Assembly (NCBI GenBank): GCA_021777365.1
Contig: JAJYDP010000231.1
Span: 1-7,495, forward strand
DNA from: Chloroflexota bacterium
GTDB lineage: Bacteria > Chloroflexota > Limnocylindria > Limnocylindrales > CSP1-4
Direction: 5' to 3'
DNA: 7,495 bases
In this document: in pieces, positions 1 through 5,754 of the stretch
How the letters are laid out: each line of letters opens with the position of its first letter
Numbering within the stretch: the first letter of the stretch is position 1
Made by a program: the position numbers and the translations under genes
Notes under the pieces: generated by a model
What the model was told of the DNA's origin: nothing
Seen by the model: the letters and a program-made list of their open reading frames with translations, nothing else
The model's database searches: none

Positions 1-123
1 CGAGCAGCGGCGGCCCATGGACGCTCCGGGGAGCCTGCGGCTCCCGCGGCGGGGCCTTCGTGGTGCCCTCGGCGGCGCCGAGCTGCGCGGATCGTGCCCT
101 GACAGCCCGGGACCAGCGTCCCA

Positions 124-163
124 TCGGCACCGGCGCGCGCCGGCTCGTGCCGGTTCGCGACAG
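124..163. repeat. left arm of a 40-bp imperfect inverted repeat
   Basis: The stretch 140-163 is the reverse complement of 548-571 with a single mismatch in 24 bases. The similarity continues more weakly outward to 124 and 587 (about 34 of 40 positions). This arm lies just upstream of the promoter of the winged-helix gene and overlaps a 14-bp perfect palindrome at 130-143 (CCGGCGCGCGCCGG). The match is far longer than expected by chance over 400 bp, even in GC-rich DNA. Possible roles are an invertible segment boundary, a regulator site, or a dispersed REP-like element; none is proven. Confidence 0.75.
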
Positions 164-178
164 CTTGTCGAGGGCGGG

Positions 179-184
179 TACTCT
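179..184 (+). promoter_or_regulatory. probable -10 element (TACTCT) of a leaderless promoter
   Basis: TACTCT fits the TANNNT pattern of -10 boxes in high-GC bacteria. It ends 6 bases before the ATG at 191, which would place the transcription start at or next to the start codon. No Shine-Dalgarno sequence precedes that ATG, which agrees with leaderless translation. No convincing -35 box is seen at the usual spacing. Confidence 0.4.
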
Positions 185-190
185 TGGGTC

Positions 191-781
191 ATGGCGACGC
201 GAGATGAGCAGGTGCTCCTGGGCCTCCTCGGCGGCGGCCCGGTCTCCGGCAGCCGGGAGCTGGCCACCCGGACCGGACTCGGGCTGCGCGCCGTCCAGCG
301 CAGCCTGCATGCCCTGGAACTCCGTGGCCACGTGGAGCGGCTCGGGCGCAGTGACGTCACGCTCAGCGCACGGGGCCGCCAGCTGGCCCTCGGGCTCCCC
401 GCGCCGGCAACGCTCCCCGGACCCGCGCCAGCGGAGGGCACCGGACCCGCGTCCCCGGACCCGGACCCTCCCGCGGGGCCGGACGTGCGACCGGCCGCGC
501 CCGACCCGGAGCGGGCGGCTCCCCCCACCTCGGGGGCCGCTGGGCGCCTGTCGCGAACCGGCATGAGCCGGCACCAGCCGGCGCCGGGTTCCGGGAGCGC
601 GCGGCATGTCACATTGGACTGGTGGGTGTGGGCGATCGCTGCGGCGCTCGGGGGAGGCTGCGTCTTGGCCGCGTACCTCGGGTCCCGACCTCGGGCGGGT
701 GCCGATCGGCAGCCGGCCGAGGAAGCACCGCAGCCCCTCGCCTACCAGCCGTCCTGGCCGGGGCTCAGCCCGCTCTGGTAA
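191..781 (+). CDS. membrane-anchored winged helix-turn-helix protein
   Basis: This 196-residue protein appears to be a transcription regulator tethered to the membrane. Residues 1-68 look like a winged helix: helices around 5-13, 20-29 and 31-45 (recognition-helix style GLRAVQRSLHALELRGHVER), then a short wing. Residues 70-140 are a Pro/Ala/Gly-rich low-complexity linker with repeated PDP/GP steps. Residues 144-163 (WWVWAIAAALGGGCVLAAYL) form one transmembrane helix, and a short Pro-rich tail follows. There is no signal peptide. The ATG at 191 is chosen because it sits just after the TACTCT box and begins the conserved-looking domain; an in-frame ATG at 17 would add 58 residues of Arg-rich sequence with no domain character. 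The family is not identified precisely (MarR/PadR-like wHTH is a guess), and ligand and targets are unknown. Confidence 0.72.
   Translation: MATRDEQVLLGLLGGGPVSGSRELATRTGLGLRAVQRSLHALELRGHVERLGRSDVTLSARGRQLALGLPAPATLPGPAPAEGTGPASPDPDPPAGPDVRPAAPDPERAAPPTSGAAGRLSRTGMSRHQPAPGSGSARHVTLDWWVWAIAAALGGGCVLAAYLGSRPRAGADRQPAEEAPQPLAYQPSWPGLSPLW
548..587. repeat. right arm of the 40-bp imperfect inverted repeat
   Basis: This arm is the partner of 124-163, inverted. The core at 548-571 matches with one mismatch. It lies inside the winged-helix gene and encodes residues 120-127 (LSRTGMSR) in the linker before the transmembrane helix. Inversion between the two arms would flip the promoter and the DNA-binding domain away from the membrane anchor. 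A GC-rich palindrome (CCGGCGCCGG, 578-587) follows, echoing the one beside the left arm. Confidence 0.75.
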
Positions 782-1029
782 GCGCGCCTTACGGCCTTAC
801 GGGTGCACCCTGGACGAGGCACGTGCCGCACGTCGGCGCAGCTCGGGACCCCGCTCCGATAAGGGACGCTCTCTCGGAGCCCGCACTCCCGCTCAGCGCA
901 CCGACTCCCCAGGGCCGCCCCAGAAAGAGGGGCGTTGCCGGCCGCGCGCCTCGGCCCCGTGCGGGTGGTTTCGCTCGATCCTGTCCCACCACGGTAGCGT
1001 CCACGTTGACCGTCTGACCCACGATCTGC
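782..1029. other. convergent intergenic DNA without a recognised gene
   Basis: This interval lies between the plus-strand winged-helix gene and the minus-strand sugar operon. Open frames exist on both strands but are Arg/Pro/Trp-rich, as expected from GC-rich noncoding DNA. The only structure noted is a short stem-loop at 916-934. One minus-strand frame over about 980-1050 (reading HYEQIVGQTVNVDATVVGQD) looks mildly protein-like and may be the tail of the broken small gene described next. Confidence 0.4.
916..934. terminator. weak stem-loop, possible terminator between convergent genes
   Basis: CGCCCC at 916-921 pairs perfectly with GGGGCG at 929-934 around a 7-base A-rich loop (AGAAAGA on the plus strand). 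No T-run follows on either strand, so it is not a classical intrinsic terminator. Its position between converging transcription units is the main argument for it. Confidence 0.2.
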
Positions 1030-1200
1030 TCATAGTGTGGGGGTTCCGGGCGCGCAGCAGGGGCGATTCCAGGTGGGATCGTCGACGACCAGCGCGAGGG
1101 TCCTGAGCAGTGCCACCTCGAGCGTGAACAGGACCGCTCGGAATGGCGACGTCGTGGCCACGGCCAGCGGGAGCACGACCACGAAGATGACCGCCGACAC
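1030..1200 (-). CDS. small hydrophobic protein, possibly part of a frame-broken gene
   Basis: Read from a GTG at 1200, this frame gives 56 residues. A membrane helix (about 2-16, SAVIFVVVLPLAVAT) is followed by a second hydrophobic stretch (about 20-39, FRAVLFTLEVALLRTLALVV). Third codon positions from 1200 to about 1080 are over 90% G/C, much higher than in the alternative frames, which argues for real coding. No good Shine-Dalgarno is seen at the GTG. A separate frame starts at a GTG at 1297 that overlaps the phosphatase stop (GTGA) and also has coding-like codon use until about 1205. Joining the two would need a loss of one C in a C5 run near 1210, so the intact gene may have started at 1297 and been a ~75+ residue membrane protein. 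Function unknown. Confidence 0.33.
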   Translation of the reverse strand: MSAVIFVVVLPLAVATTSPFRAVLFTLEVALLRTLALVVDDPTWNRPCCAPGTPTL

Positions 1201-1293
1201 GGCCCACCGCCCGGGGGCAGAGCCACGGCGACGGCACCGCGGCAGACCTGGCGCCCGCCTTATTCGTCTCTCGCGGATCGATGAGGGTCGCGC

Positions 1294-2019
1294 TCACCCT
1301 GGCTCCGCAGTCCAGTGGCGGATCCCGTCGAGGACGCCCGCGGCATGGGAGTGCGCGGAGCGGAAGATCGTGGGGCCGGCGAGGGAGTCGAGCTCCGGCT
1401 GGGCGTTCGCGACGATGACACCCCGAAACCCCGCGGTCAGGAGCTCGGCGTCGTTGCCGCTGTCACCGGCCGCGATGACGTGCTGCGCCGGTATGCCCCA
1501 CGAGTCCGCAAGGAAGCGCGCCGCGGCCGCCTTGCCAGCATCACCGGGCAGCACGTCGAGGTCGCGGGCCGAGCTGTAGACGAGGGTCACCCGGAGTCCG
1601 GTCCGCTCAAGGGCCGTCCGGATGTCGTTCAGTGACGCATCAGACAGGTCGGTCGCGTGATAGCTCGCCTTCCGCGCCGTCTGCGAACCGGCGGCCTGCG
1701 GGACGATCCCGGCGAACTGCGCGAGGCAGGTCCGGACCAGCTCGAGATCCCAGCCGTCCGTCGACGTGGGCCAGCCAGGCCACAGCCCGCCGACCAGGTC
1801 GTGGATGTCGGCCCCGACGTTCGAAACGATCGCATCCGGCGCCGGGAGAACGCCCGCGGCGACGATCGCCATGACCGATTCGACGGTCCGCCCCGTGGCA
1901 AAGACAAGCCGCCACGACTGACGCTGCCCCGCGAACCAGTCCCGGAAGCGCTCGAGAGCGACCTCGTCCCCGAGCAGCGTCCCGTCGAGGTCGCTGACTA
2001 GGAGCCGCTGCGGGTCCAT
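1294..2019 (-). CDS. HAD phosphatase of the sucrose-phosphate phosphatase family (sucrose- or mannosylfructose-phosphate phosphatase)
   Basis: This 241-residue enzyme should remove the phosphate from the disaccharide phosphate made by the upstream GT4 synthase, giving free sucrose or mannosylfructose in the cytoplasm. Visible HAD motifs are: I, SDLDGTLLGD with nucleophile D10 and acid/base D12; II, T42 in ATGR; the motif III lysine K163 in GDAGKAAAA; IV, GDSGNDAEL with D186 and D190. The family signatures KASYH (117-121), VYSSARDLDVLP (147-158), RGVIVANAQPEL (199-210) and SHAAGVLDGI (224-233) match cyanobacterial sucrose-phosphate phosphatase in order and spacing, and the length is that of the bacterial one-domain enzyme (about 244). 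The ATG at 2019 lies 22 bp inside the synthase gene with only a weak Shine-Dalgarno, suggesting translational coupling. The sugar specificity (SPP or MfpsB) cannot be read from the sequence alone. Confidence 0.9.
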   Translation of the reverse strand: MDPQRLLVSDLDGTLLGDEVALERFRDWFAGQRQSWRLVFATGRTVESVMAIVAAGVLPAPDAIVSNVGADIHDLVGGLWPGWPTSTDGWDLELVRTCLAQFAGIVPQAAGSQTARKASYHATDLSDASLNDIRTALERTGLRVTLVYSSARDLDVLPGDAGKAAAARFLADSWGIPAQHVIAAGDSGNDAELLTAGFRGVIVANAQPELDSLAGPTIFRSAHSHAAGVLDGIRHWTAEPG

Positions 2020-3386
2020 TCCGCGCCGTCGGTCATCGCGTCAGCGCTGACCGACACGAGCGATCGCGGCCCGCGACGCTCGGGCTCCTCAGGCGCCGCG
2101 TCCGTCGTTCGGGCCACGTCGTCGACGGGTCGCTCGACCGTCTGCAGGACGCCGAGGATCTGCTGGGCGATCCCGTTCCAGGTGAACCGCGCCCGAGCCC
2201 GGAGCGCGCCGCCCCGGGCCAGCTGGGCCGCCACCCGCGGGTATTCGAGTACCGTCGCGAGGGCGTGACCGAACGCCTCCGGGGCGAAGGGGTTAGCGTA
2301 CAGCGCATCGAGACCCCAGGTCACCATCTCCCAGAGCCCGCCCTCCGTCGTCACAACGGCCGGCGTCCCGCAGGCCATCGCCTCGACGGCGGTCATCCCG
2401 AACGGTTCGTACCGGCTGGACAGAGCAAAGACGTCCGCCGCCCGATAGTGGTCGGCGAGCTGATCGTCCGGGATGTAGTCGTGGAAGATGACGTGATCGG
2501 CGACTCCGAGCTCGTCGGCGAGGCTCCTGAGCGCCCCCATCTGCTCGCGCTCGCCGGGGGTTGGGTCAGTCGACCCGATCGCCAGCATCAGTCGGGCGGG
2601 AATCCGCGAACGGACCGCGACGAGGGCCCGGACGAGTAGGTCATAGCCCTTGTTGTCGGCGATGCGCCCGACCGCCAGAACGACCGGTCCCTCCAGGTCG
2701 AGGTCGCGCTTCAGCGCCGCGCGGGTGGCCAGCGACACCGGGAAGAACCGCGTGTCGTCGTAGCCCGGCGGAATGACGGCGATTTTCTCGCGGGGGACGT
2801 CGTACTCGGTCGCCCGGAGGATGTCGCGCTGCTGCGGAGTCGTCGCGACGAGGACGTCCGCGGCGTCGTAGATCGCCTTCTCGTCGCGGATCCGGCGCCG
2901 GAAGTTGTACTGGCGATCAAGCTCCGCCGGGTCGCCGTCCATGCTGTCGCGCTTCCATGCTCCGATCGAGTGCGGCGTGTGGACGTGCGGGATCGCGAGT
3001 CGAGAGGCCAGGCCGTCCCCCGCCAGACCGGCATCCCAGTAATGGCTGTCGATGAACGCGTAGTCCAGCCGCTGGGCTCGGGTGAAGCGCTCGGCGTTGA
3101 CGGTCCACTCGGGGATCACGTCGCACATCACTTCCTTGCGGATGAGCTCGGAGCCGCCCGCCGGGATGCGGATGATCCGGAGGTCGTCGCCGAGGACCTC
3201 GATCTGCGCCTGATCCTCGAAGCGGCGGGTGTAGATGTCGACGGCGTAGCCGAGACGGGCGAGGCATTCGGAGAGCTTGAGGACGTAGACGACCTGGCCC
3301 CCGGTGTCGGGTCGCCCGAATTCAGGCTGTCCTGACACGTAGCCATGGGTCGAGATCATCATGATTCGCTGGGGCGGGCTGGACAT
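1998..3386 (-). CDS. GT4 glycosyltransferase, sucrose-phosphate / mannosylfructose-phosphate synthase type
   Basis: This 462-residue retaining GT-B enzyme is predicted to transfer glucose (from UDP/ADP-glucose) or mannose (from GDP-mannose) to fructose 6-phosphate. The N-terminal domain has the acceptor-side motif DTGGQVVYVLKLSE (27-40), IYTRRFEDQ (51-59), DSHYWDAGLAG (113-123) and HTPHSIGAWK (136-145). Then come ATTPQQRDIL (181-190) and IPPGYDDTRFFPV (205-217). The donor domain carries the phosphate-binding pair R241/K246 in VGRIADNKGYDL and the GT4 EX7E motif E327...E335 in EPFGMTAVE. The wording of the N-terminal half, including MISTHGYVS and GYDD, resembles Agrobacterium MfpsA more closely than Halothermothrix sucrose-phosphate synthase, as far as I recall those sequences. 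The last ~45 residues are a low-complexity tail. The ATG at 3386 has GGAGG four bases upstream, within a hairpin. Confidence 0.9.
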   Translation of the reverse strand: MSSPPQRIMMISTHGYVSGQPEFGRPDTGGQVVYVLKLSECLARLGYAVDIYTRRFEDQAQIEVLGDDLRIIRIPAGGSELIRKEVMCDVIPEWTVNAERFTRAQRLDYAFIDSHYWDAGLAGDGLASRLAIPHVHTPHSIGAWKRDSMDGDPAELDRQYNFRRRIRDEKAIYDAADVLVATTPQQRDILRATEYDVPREKIAVIPPGYDDTRFFPVSLATRAALKRDLDLEGPVVLAVGRIADNKGYDLLVRALVAVRSRIPARLMLAIGSTDPTPGEREQMGALRSLADELGVADHVIFHDYIPDDQLADHYRAADVFALSSRYEPFGMTAVEAMACGTPAVVTTEGGLWEMVTWGLDALYANPFAPEAFGHALATVLEYPRVAAQLARGGALRARARFTWNGIAQQILGVLQTVERPVDDVARTTDAAPEEPERRGPRSLVSVSADAMTDGAEWTRSGS

Positions 3387-3421
3387 CTCACCTCCCGGTC
3401 TCGCGTCGACCGGGAGGTGAG
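3387..3421 (-). promoter_or_regulatory. 13-bp hairpin enclosing the Shine-Dalgarno of the GT4 synthase
   Basis: Positions 3387-3399 and 3409-3421 are perfect 13-bp inverted repeats around a 9-base loop. In the minus-strand transcript the 3' arm reads ACCGGGAGGTGAG and is followed at once by the ATG at 3386, so the whole Shine-Dalgarno (complement of 3391-3395) is base-paired. The 5' arm contains CACCTCC, an anti-Shine-Dalgarno-like sequence. This could restrict translation of the synthase until the stem is melted by a ribosome, protein, ligand or RNA, or the DNA palindrome could be an operator. There is no U-run, so it is not a standard terminator. Confidence 0.7.
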
Positions 3422-3453
3422 CTGATGATCGTCACCCCGGACGACGACGGCGA

Positions 3454-3490
3454 GGGAACCGCGGTCGCAGGATGGGGACCGCGGTCGGAG
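3454..3490. repeat. two palindromic repeats 20 bp apart, possible tandem operator
   Basis: The 17-mers at 3454-3470 and 3474-3490 agree at 15 of 17 positions. Each contains the palindrome ACCGCGGT (3458-3465 and 3478-3485); the second is palindromic over 10 bp (GACCGCGGTC, 3477-3486). The 20-bp period is close to two helical turns, so dimers bound at both sites would lie on the same face of the DNA. The pair sits in the 137-bp gap between the GH32 stop and the GT4 start, a natural place for an internal promoter and its repressor. No clear -10/-35 pair was found next to it. Confidence 0.5.
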
Positions 3491-3523
3491 CGGGACGCAG
3501 CTCGGTCGACCTCAGGGGGAATC

Positions 3524-5002
3524 CTAGCCCATGGGGCAAGATTCGGCCCGCAGGGCGTTCAGCCGGCGAGGGTCGAGGGACCAGATCTCCAGGCAGACCA
3601 GCCGATCCGCGGCACCCTCGGAGAAGGTTGCCACGCGCCGGAGGCCCCGATGGATGGACGGCAGCCGGAACGTCGCCGCCGTGCGACCGTCGGCGAAGAC
3701 CTCCATGACCGATCCGTCGACGATAACTCGCAGTTCGAGGACCGACGGCTCGTCCGGCGGGATGATCATCACGTTACTCTCGTCCGGACCGCCGACCTCG
3801 ACCGTGCCCCGGCGCGTCACCGAGACGCAGCGCTGGCCAGGGCGGAACGCGATCCGGGCCTCGGGCTCCGGACCGTCGTCGTCGAAGATCGCGATCCCGA
3901 CGGTCGACTCCCCCACCGACGTGAACGAGGCCAGGAGCTCGAAATGATCGGAGACCGGCACCTGGAACGGGGTCCGCGGGGCGGCCTCAAGCAAGTGGCG
4001 GCGGGACGAACGGAGCCGGGCCAGCTCCTCCGCCGGGACCTGCGTCAGTCCGCCTTCGGGCCGCAGCGAGACCACGCGCGGCAGGGTGAGCGCCCCGGCC
4101 CAATCCCGGGACGACGCCTCCTCGGGCGGGTCTTCCGGGATCCACCCGAGGAGGAGGTGGCGGCCGTCCGGCGCGATGACCGCGGCCGGCGCATAATAGT
4201 CCGGGCCACCGTCGAGACGGACTAGGTGCTCCGGCAGGAACCGGTCGTCCTCGATCCGCCCAGAGATGGCGATCACATGGGACGGCCGCGAGCCCGGCGC
4301 GGGGTTCGTGATCGACAGGATCAGCAGTGCCCGCTCGCCGAAACGAAGCAGCTGAGGGCACTCCCAGCAGGGTCCTCCGGCATAGCGGGAGTCCGGCAGG
4401 TCGCTAGCGGAGAGAAACCGCCCACCGAGGGTCCAGGTCCGCAGGTCCGACGACCGGTAGATCAGGACGACGCCGGCGCCGTCGATCGTGCCGGCCCCGA
4501 CGAGCATCGCCCAGCCCTCGTCGTCCTTCCAGACGAACGGATCGCGAAACGAGTCGGCGGCGATGCCCGCGGGCGCGCCGGGGATGACCGGGTTGCCGGG
4601 GTCCTTGACCCATGTCTCCAGGCCGTCGGAGCTGCGGGCGAGGCAGATGGATGCACGCCGAAGTTGTCCGTCCTGGACGACCCCCGTGTAGAGCATCGTC
4701 GGACCGCCGTCGTCGTCGACGACGCAGCCCGACCAACAGCCGAACGCATCCGGCCCGTCCGGATCCGGCGAGATCGCCACCGGCCGGTGCTCCCAGGTGA
4801 CGAAGTCGCTCGTCACCGCGTGGCCCCAGTGGACCCGGTCCCAATGCGGCGCGACCGGGTTGTGCTGGTAGAAGACGTGAAGCCGGCCCTCGTGAAAGAA
4901 GGGACCGTTCGGGTCGTTCATCCAGTTGGCCGGTGGCGTGAGGTGGAAGCAGGGCCGGGCCTCTCGCTCGGCGGTGTCCGGAGGGGCGGGATCTCGCGTC
5001 AC
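3524..5002 (-). CDS. GH32 beta-fructofuranosidase (invertase/sucrose hydrolase type)
   Basis: This 492-residue retaining glycoside hydrolase cleaves terminal beta-fructosyl bonds, for example in sucrose or mannosylfructose. The N-terminal five-bladed beta-propeller shows the three catalytic landmarks: nucleophile D30 in WMNDPNG (27-33), the transition-state stabiliser D154 in FRDPF, and acid/base E214 in WECPQ. Further family marks are FYQHNP (44-49), HWGHAVTSD (58-66), CWSG (89-92) and GALTLPR (303-309). The C-terminal beta-sandwich carries the usual SVMEVFADG (431-439). There is no signal peptide or membrane segment, so the enzyme is cytoplasmic and acts on internal or imported sugar. The GTG start at 5002 is supported by AAGGAGG eight bases upstream. 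It is the same strand as lepB (131 bp upstream) and the synthase (137 bp downstream). Exact substrate, free or phosphorylated, is unresolved. Confidence 0.95.
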   Translation of the reverse strand: MTRDPAPPDTAEREARPCFHLTPPANWMNDPNGPFFHEGRLHVFYQHNPVAPHWDRVHWGHAVTSDFVTWEHRPVAISPDPDGPDAFGCWSGCVVDDDGGPTMLYTGVVQDGQLRRASICLARSSDGLETWVKDPGNPVIPGAPAGIAADSFRDPFVWKDDEGWAMLVGAGTIDGAGVVLIYRSSDLRTWTLGGRFLSASDLPDSRYAGGPCWECPQLLRFGERALLILSITNPAPGSRPSHVIAISGRIEDDRFLPEHLVRLDGGPDYYAPAAVIAPDGRHLLLGWIPEDPPEEASSRDWAGALTLPRVVSLRPEGGLTQVPAEELARLRSSRRHLLEAAPRTPFQVPVSDHFELLASFTSVGESTVGIAIFDDDGPEPEARIAFRPGQRCVSVTRRGTVEVGGPDESNVMIIPPDEPSVLELRVIVDGSVMEVFADGRTAATFRLPSIHRGLRRVATFSEGAADRLVCLEIWSLDPRRLNALRAESCPMG

Positions 5003-5010
5003 CGATAGAG

Positions 5011-5017
5011 CCTCCTT
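5011..5017 (-). promoter_or_regulatory. strong Shine-Dalgarno (AAGGAGG) of the GH32 gene
   Basis: On the minus strand AAGGAGG lies eight bases before the GTG at 5002, within an AGAAGGAGG context that fits the 16S anti-Shine-Dalgarno closely. It fixes the GTG as the start. Unlike the synthase's Shine-Dalgarno, it is not in an obvious hairpin. Confidence 0.75.
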
Positions 5018-5059
5018 CTGGGCCGAACGCGGGGGTCGCGAGCCAGGCGAGTGCGAAGT

Positions 5060-5085
5060 CCGCGGCGCCCTCGGCCGCGGCGCCC
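5060..5085. repeat. 11-bp direct repeat able to form a GC-rich stem
   Basis: CCGCGGCGCCC occurs at 5060-5070 and again at 5075-5085. Because each copy contains the self-complementary GGCGCC, the two can also pair with each other as a stem. The element lies in the gap between lepB and the GH32 gene. It may affect transcript continuity, but it may simply reflect GC-rich composition. Confidence 0.3.
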
Positions 5086-5133
5086 AGTGCCCCGACGACC
5101 CACCGCTGCGTACGGCTCCCGGCCGGCAGGCGC

Positions 5134-5754
5134 TCAGGCTGCCCTGGCGTGGATCGGCGCGGAGTCAACCGCCGCTGGTGAGGTGGCGGGCACCGGCGGC
5201 GTCAAGGTGGGGTAGCTCGGCGTCGCCAGGACCCGGACCGCGGCGAGCGGCCAGTAGCGCAGCCAGACCCGGCCGATGACGTTCGCCAGCGGTACCGGCC
5301 CGAAGATGCGCGAGTCGTTGTCGAGCTCGCGATGGTCGCCCATCACGAAGAGCGCGTCGGGCGGGACGACCCAGTGGTCCTGGCCCCTTGGCTCGGTGGG
5401 CTGGCCCGCATAGACGTACGGCTCGCTGATCTCCTGCCCGTTGATCGACACGTGGCCGTTGCGCAGGTCCACGGTCTCGCCGGGCAGGCCGATCACGCGC
5501 TTGATGTACGGGGTCGAGCCGGGCGCCGCGCCGGGCGGCGTGAACACGACAATGTCGCCGCGCTGGTACCCATCGAGGTCGGGTGTGAGCTTGTCCACCA
5601 GCACGGACTGCCCCGGCAGCAGCGTGGTCTCCATGCTCATCTGCTCGACCTGGTACGGCTGGGCGATGAAGGTCTCGCCGACCGCGACGATGAGGAGCGC
5701 CAGGATGAGCGTCGCGACCGCCGCCAGCAGCCAGCCCCGTACGCGCCGGCTCAC
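5134..5754 (-). CDS. lepB: type I signal peptidase (SPase I, S26 family)
   Basis: This 206-residue membrane protease cuts signal peptides from exported proteins on the outer face of the cytoplasmic membrane. A basic N-terminus (SRRVRGW) leads into one transmembrane helix (about 8-26). Box B gives the nucleophile S40 in QMSMETTL, box D the general base K85 in PYIKRVIGLPGE (83-94), and box E is GDHRELDNDSR (139-149). The final ~30 residues are Pro/Ala-rich and outside the fold. Two positions differ from the textbook: SMETTL has Thr where most enzymes have Pro (SMxPTL), and GDNR is GDHR. Ser and Lys are intact, so activity is expected. The GTG at 5754 is the only sensible start before the helix; no clear Shine-Dalgarno is seen. 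It is the first gene of the minus-strand run; no functional link to sugar metabolism is evident. Confidence 0.93.
   Translation of the reverse strand: MSRRVRGWLLAAVATLILALLIVAVGETFIAQPYQVEQMSMETTLLPGQSVLVDKLTPDLDGYQRGDIVVFTPPGAAPGSTPYIKRVIGLPGETVDLRNGHVSINGQEISEPYVYAGQPTEPRGQDHWVVPPDALFVMGDHRELDNDSRIFGPVPLANVIGRVWLRYWPLAAVRVLATPSYPTLTPPVPATSPAAVDSAPIHARAA

Noticed and set aside
1..102. Possible 3' end of an upstream gene at the left edge
   Set aside because: Several frames are open with high third-position G/C but none shows a recognisable protein end, so strand and frame cannot be decided.
17..190. N-terminal extension of the winged-helix gene from ATG 17
   Set aside because: The extra 58 residues are Arg/Gly/Pro-rich with no domain. 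The probable promoter at 179-184 lies inside the extension, and a better start follows at 191.
1006..1038. TTGACC ... TAGTGT as a plus-strand promoter
   Set aside because: Spacing is 21 bp, the -10 match is poor, and no plausible plus-strand gene follows.
3425..4225. Plus-strand open frame of 266 codons with a perfect-looking GGAGGTGA before its ATG
   Set aside because: It is antisense to the unmistakable GH32 gene, and its protein is Arg/Asp-rich without domains. Its Shine-Dalgarno is only the mirror image of the synthase site produced by the inverted repeat at 3387-3421.
5003..5168. Minus-strand frame between lepB and GH32 reading RWVVGALGAAAEGAADFALAW
   Set aside because: The stretch has coding-like codons, but its only starts are a TTG inside lepB, and it would run out of frame into GH32. 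GC-rich repeats at 5060-5085 produce the Ala-rich sequence.
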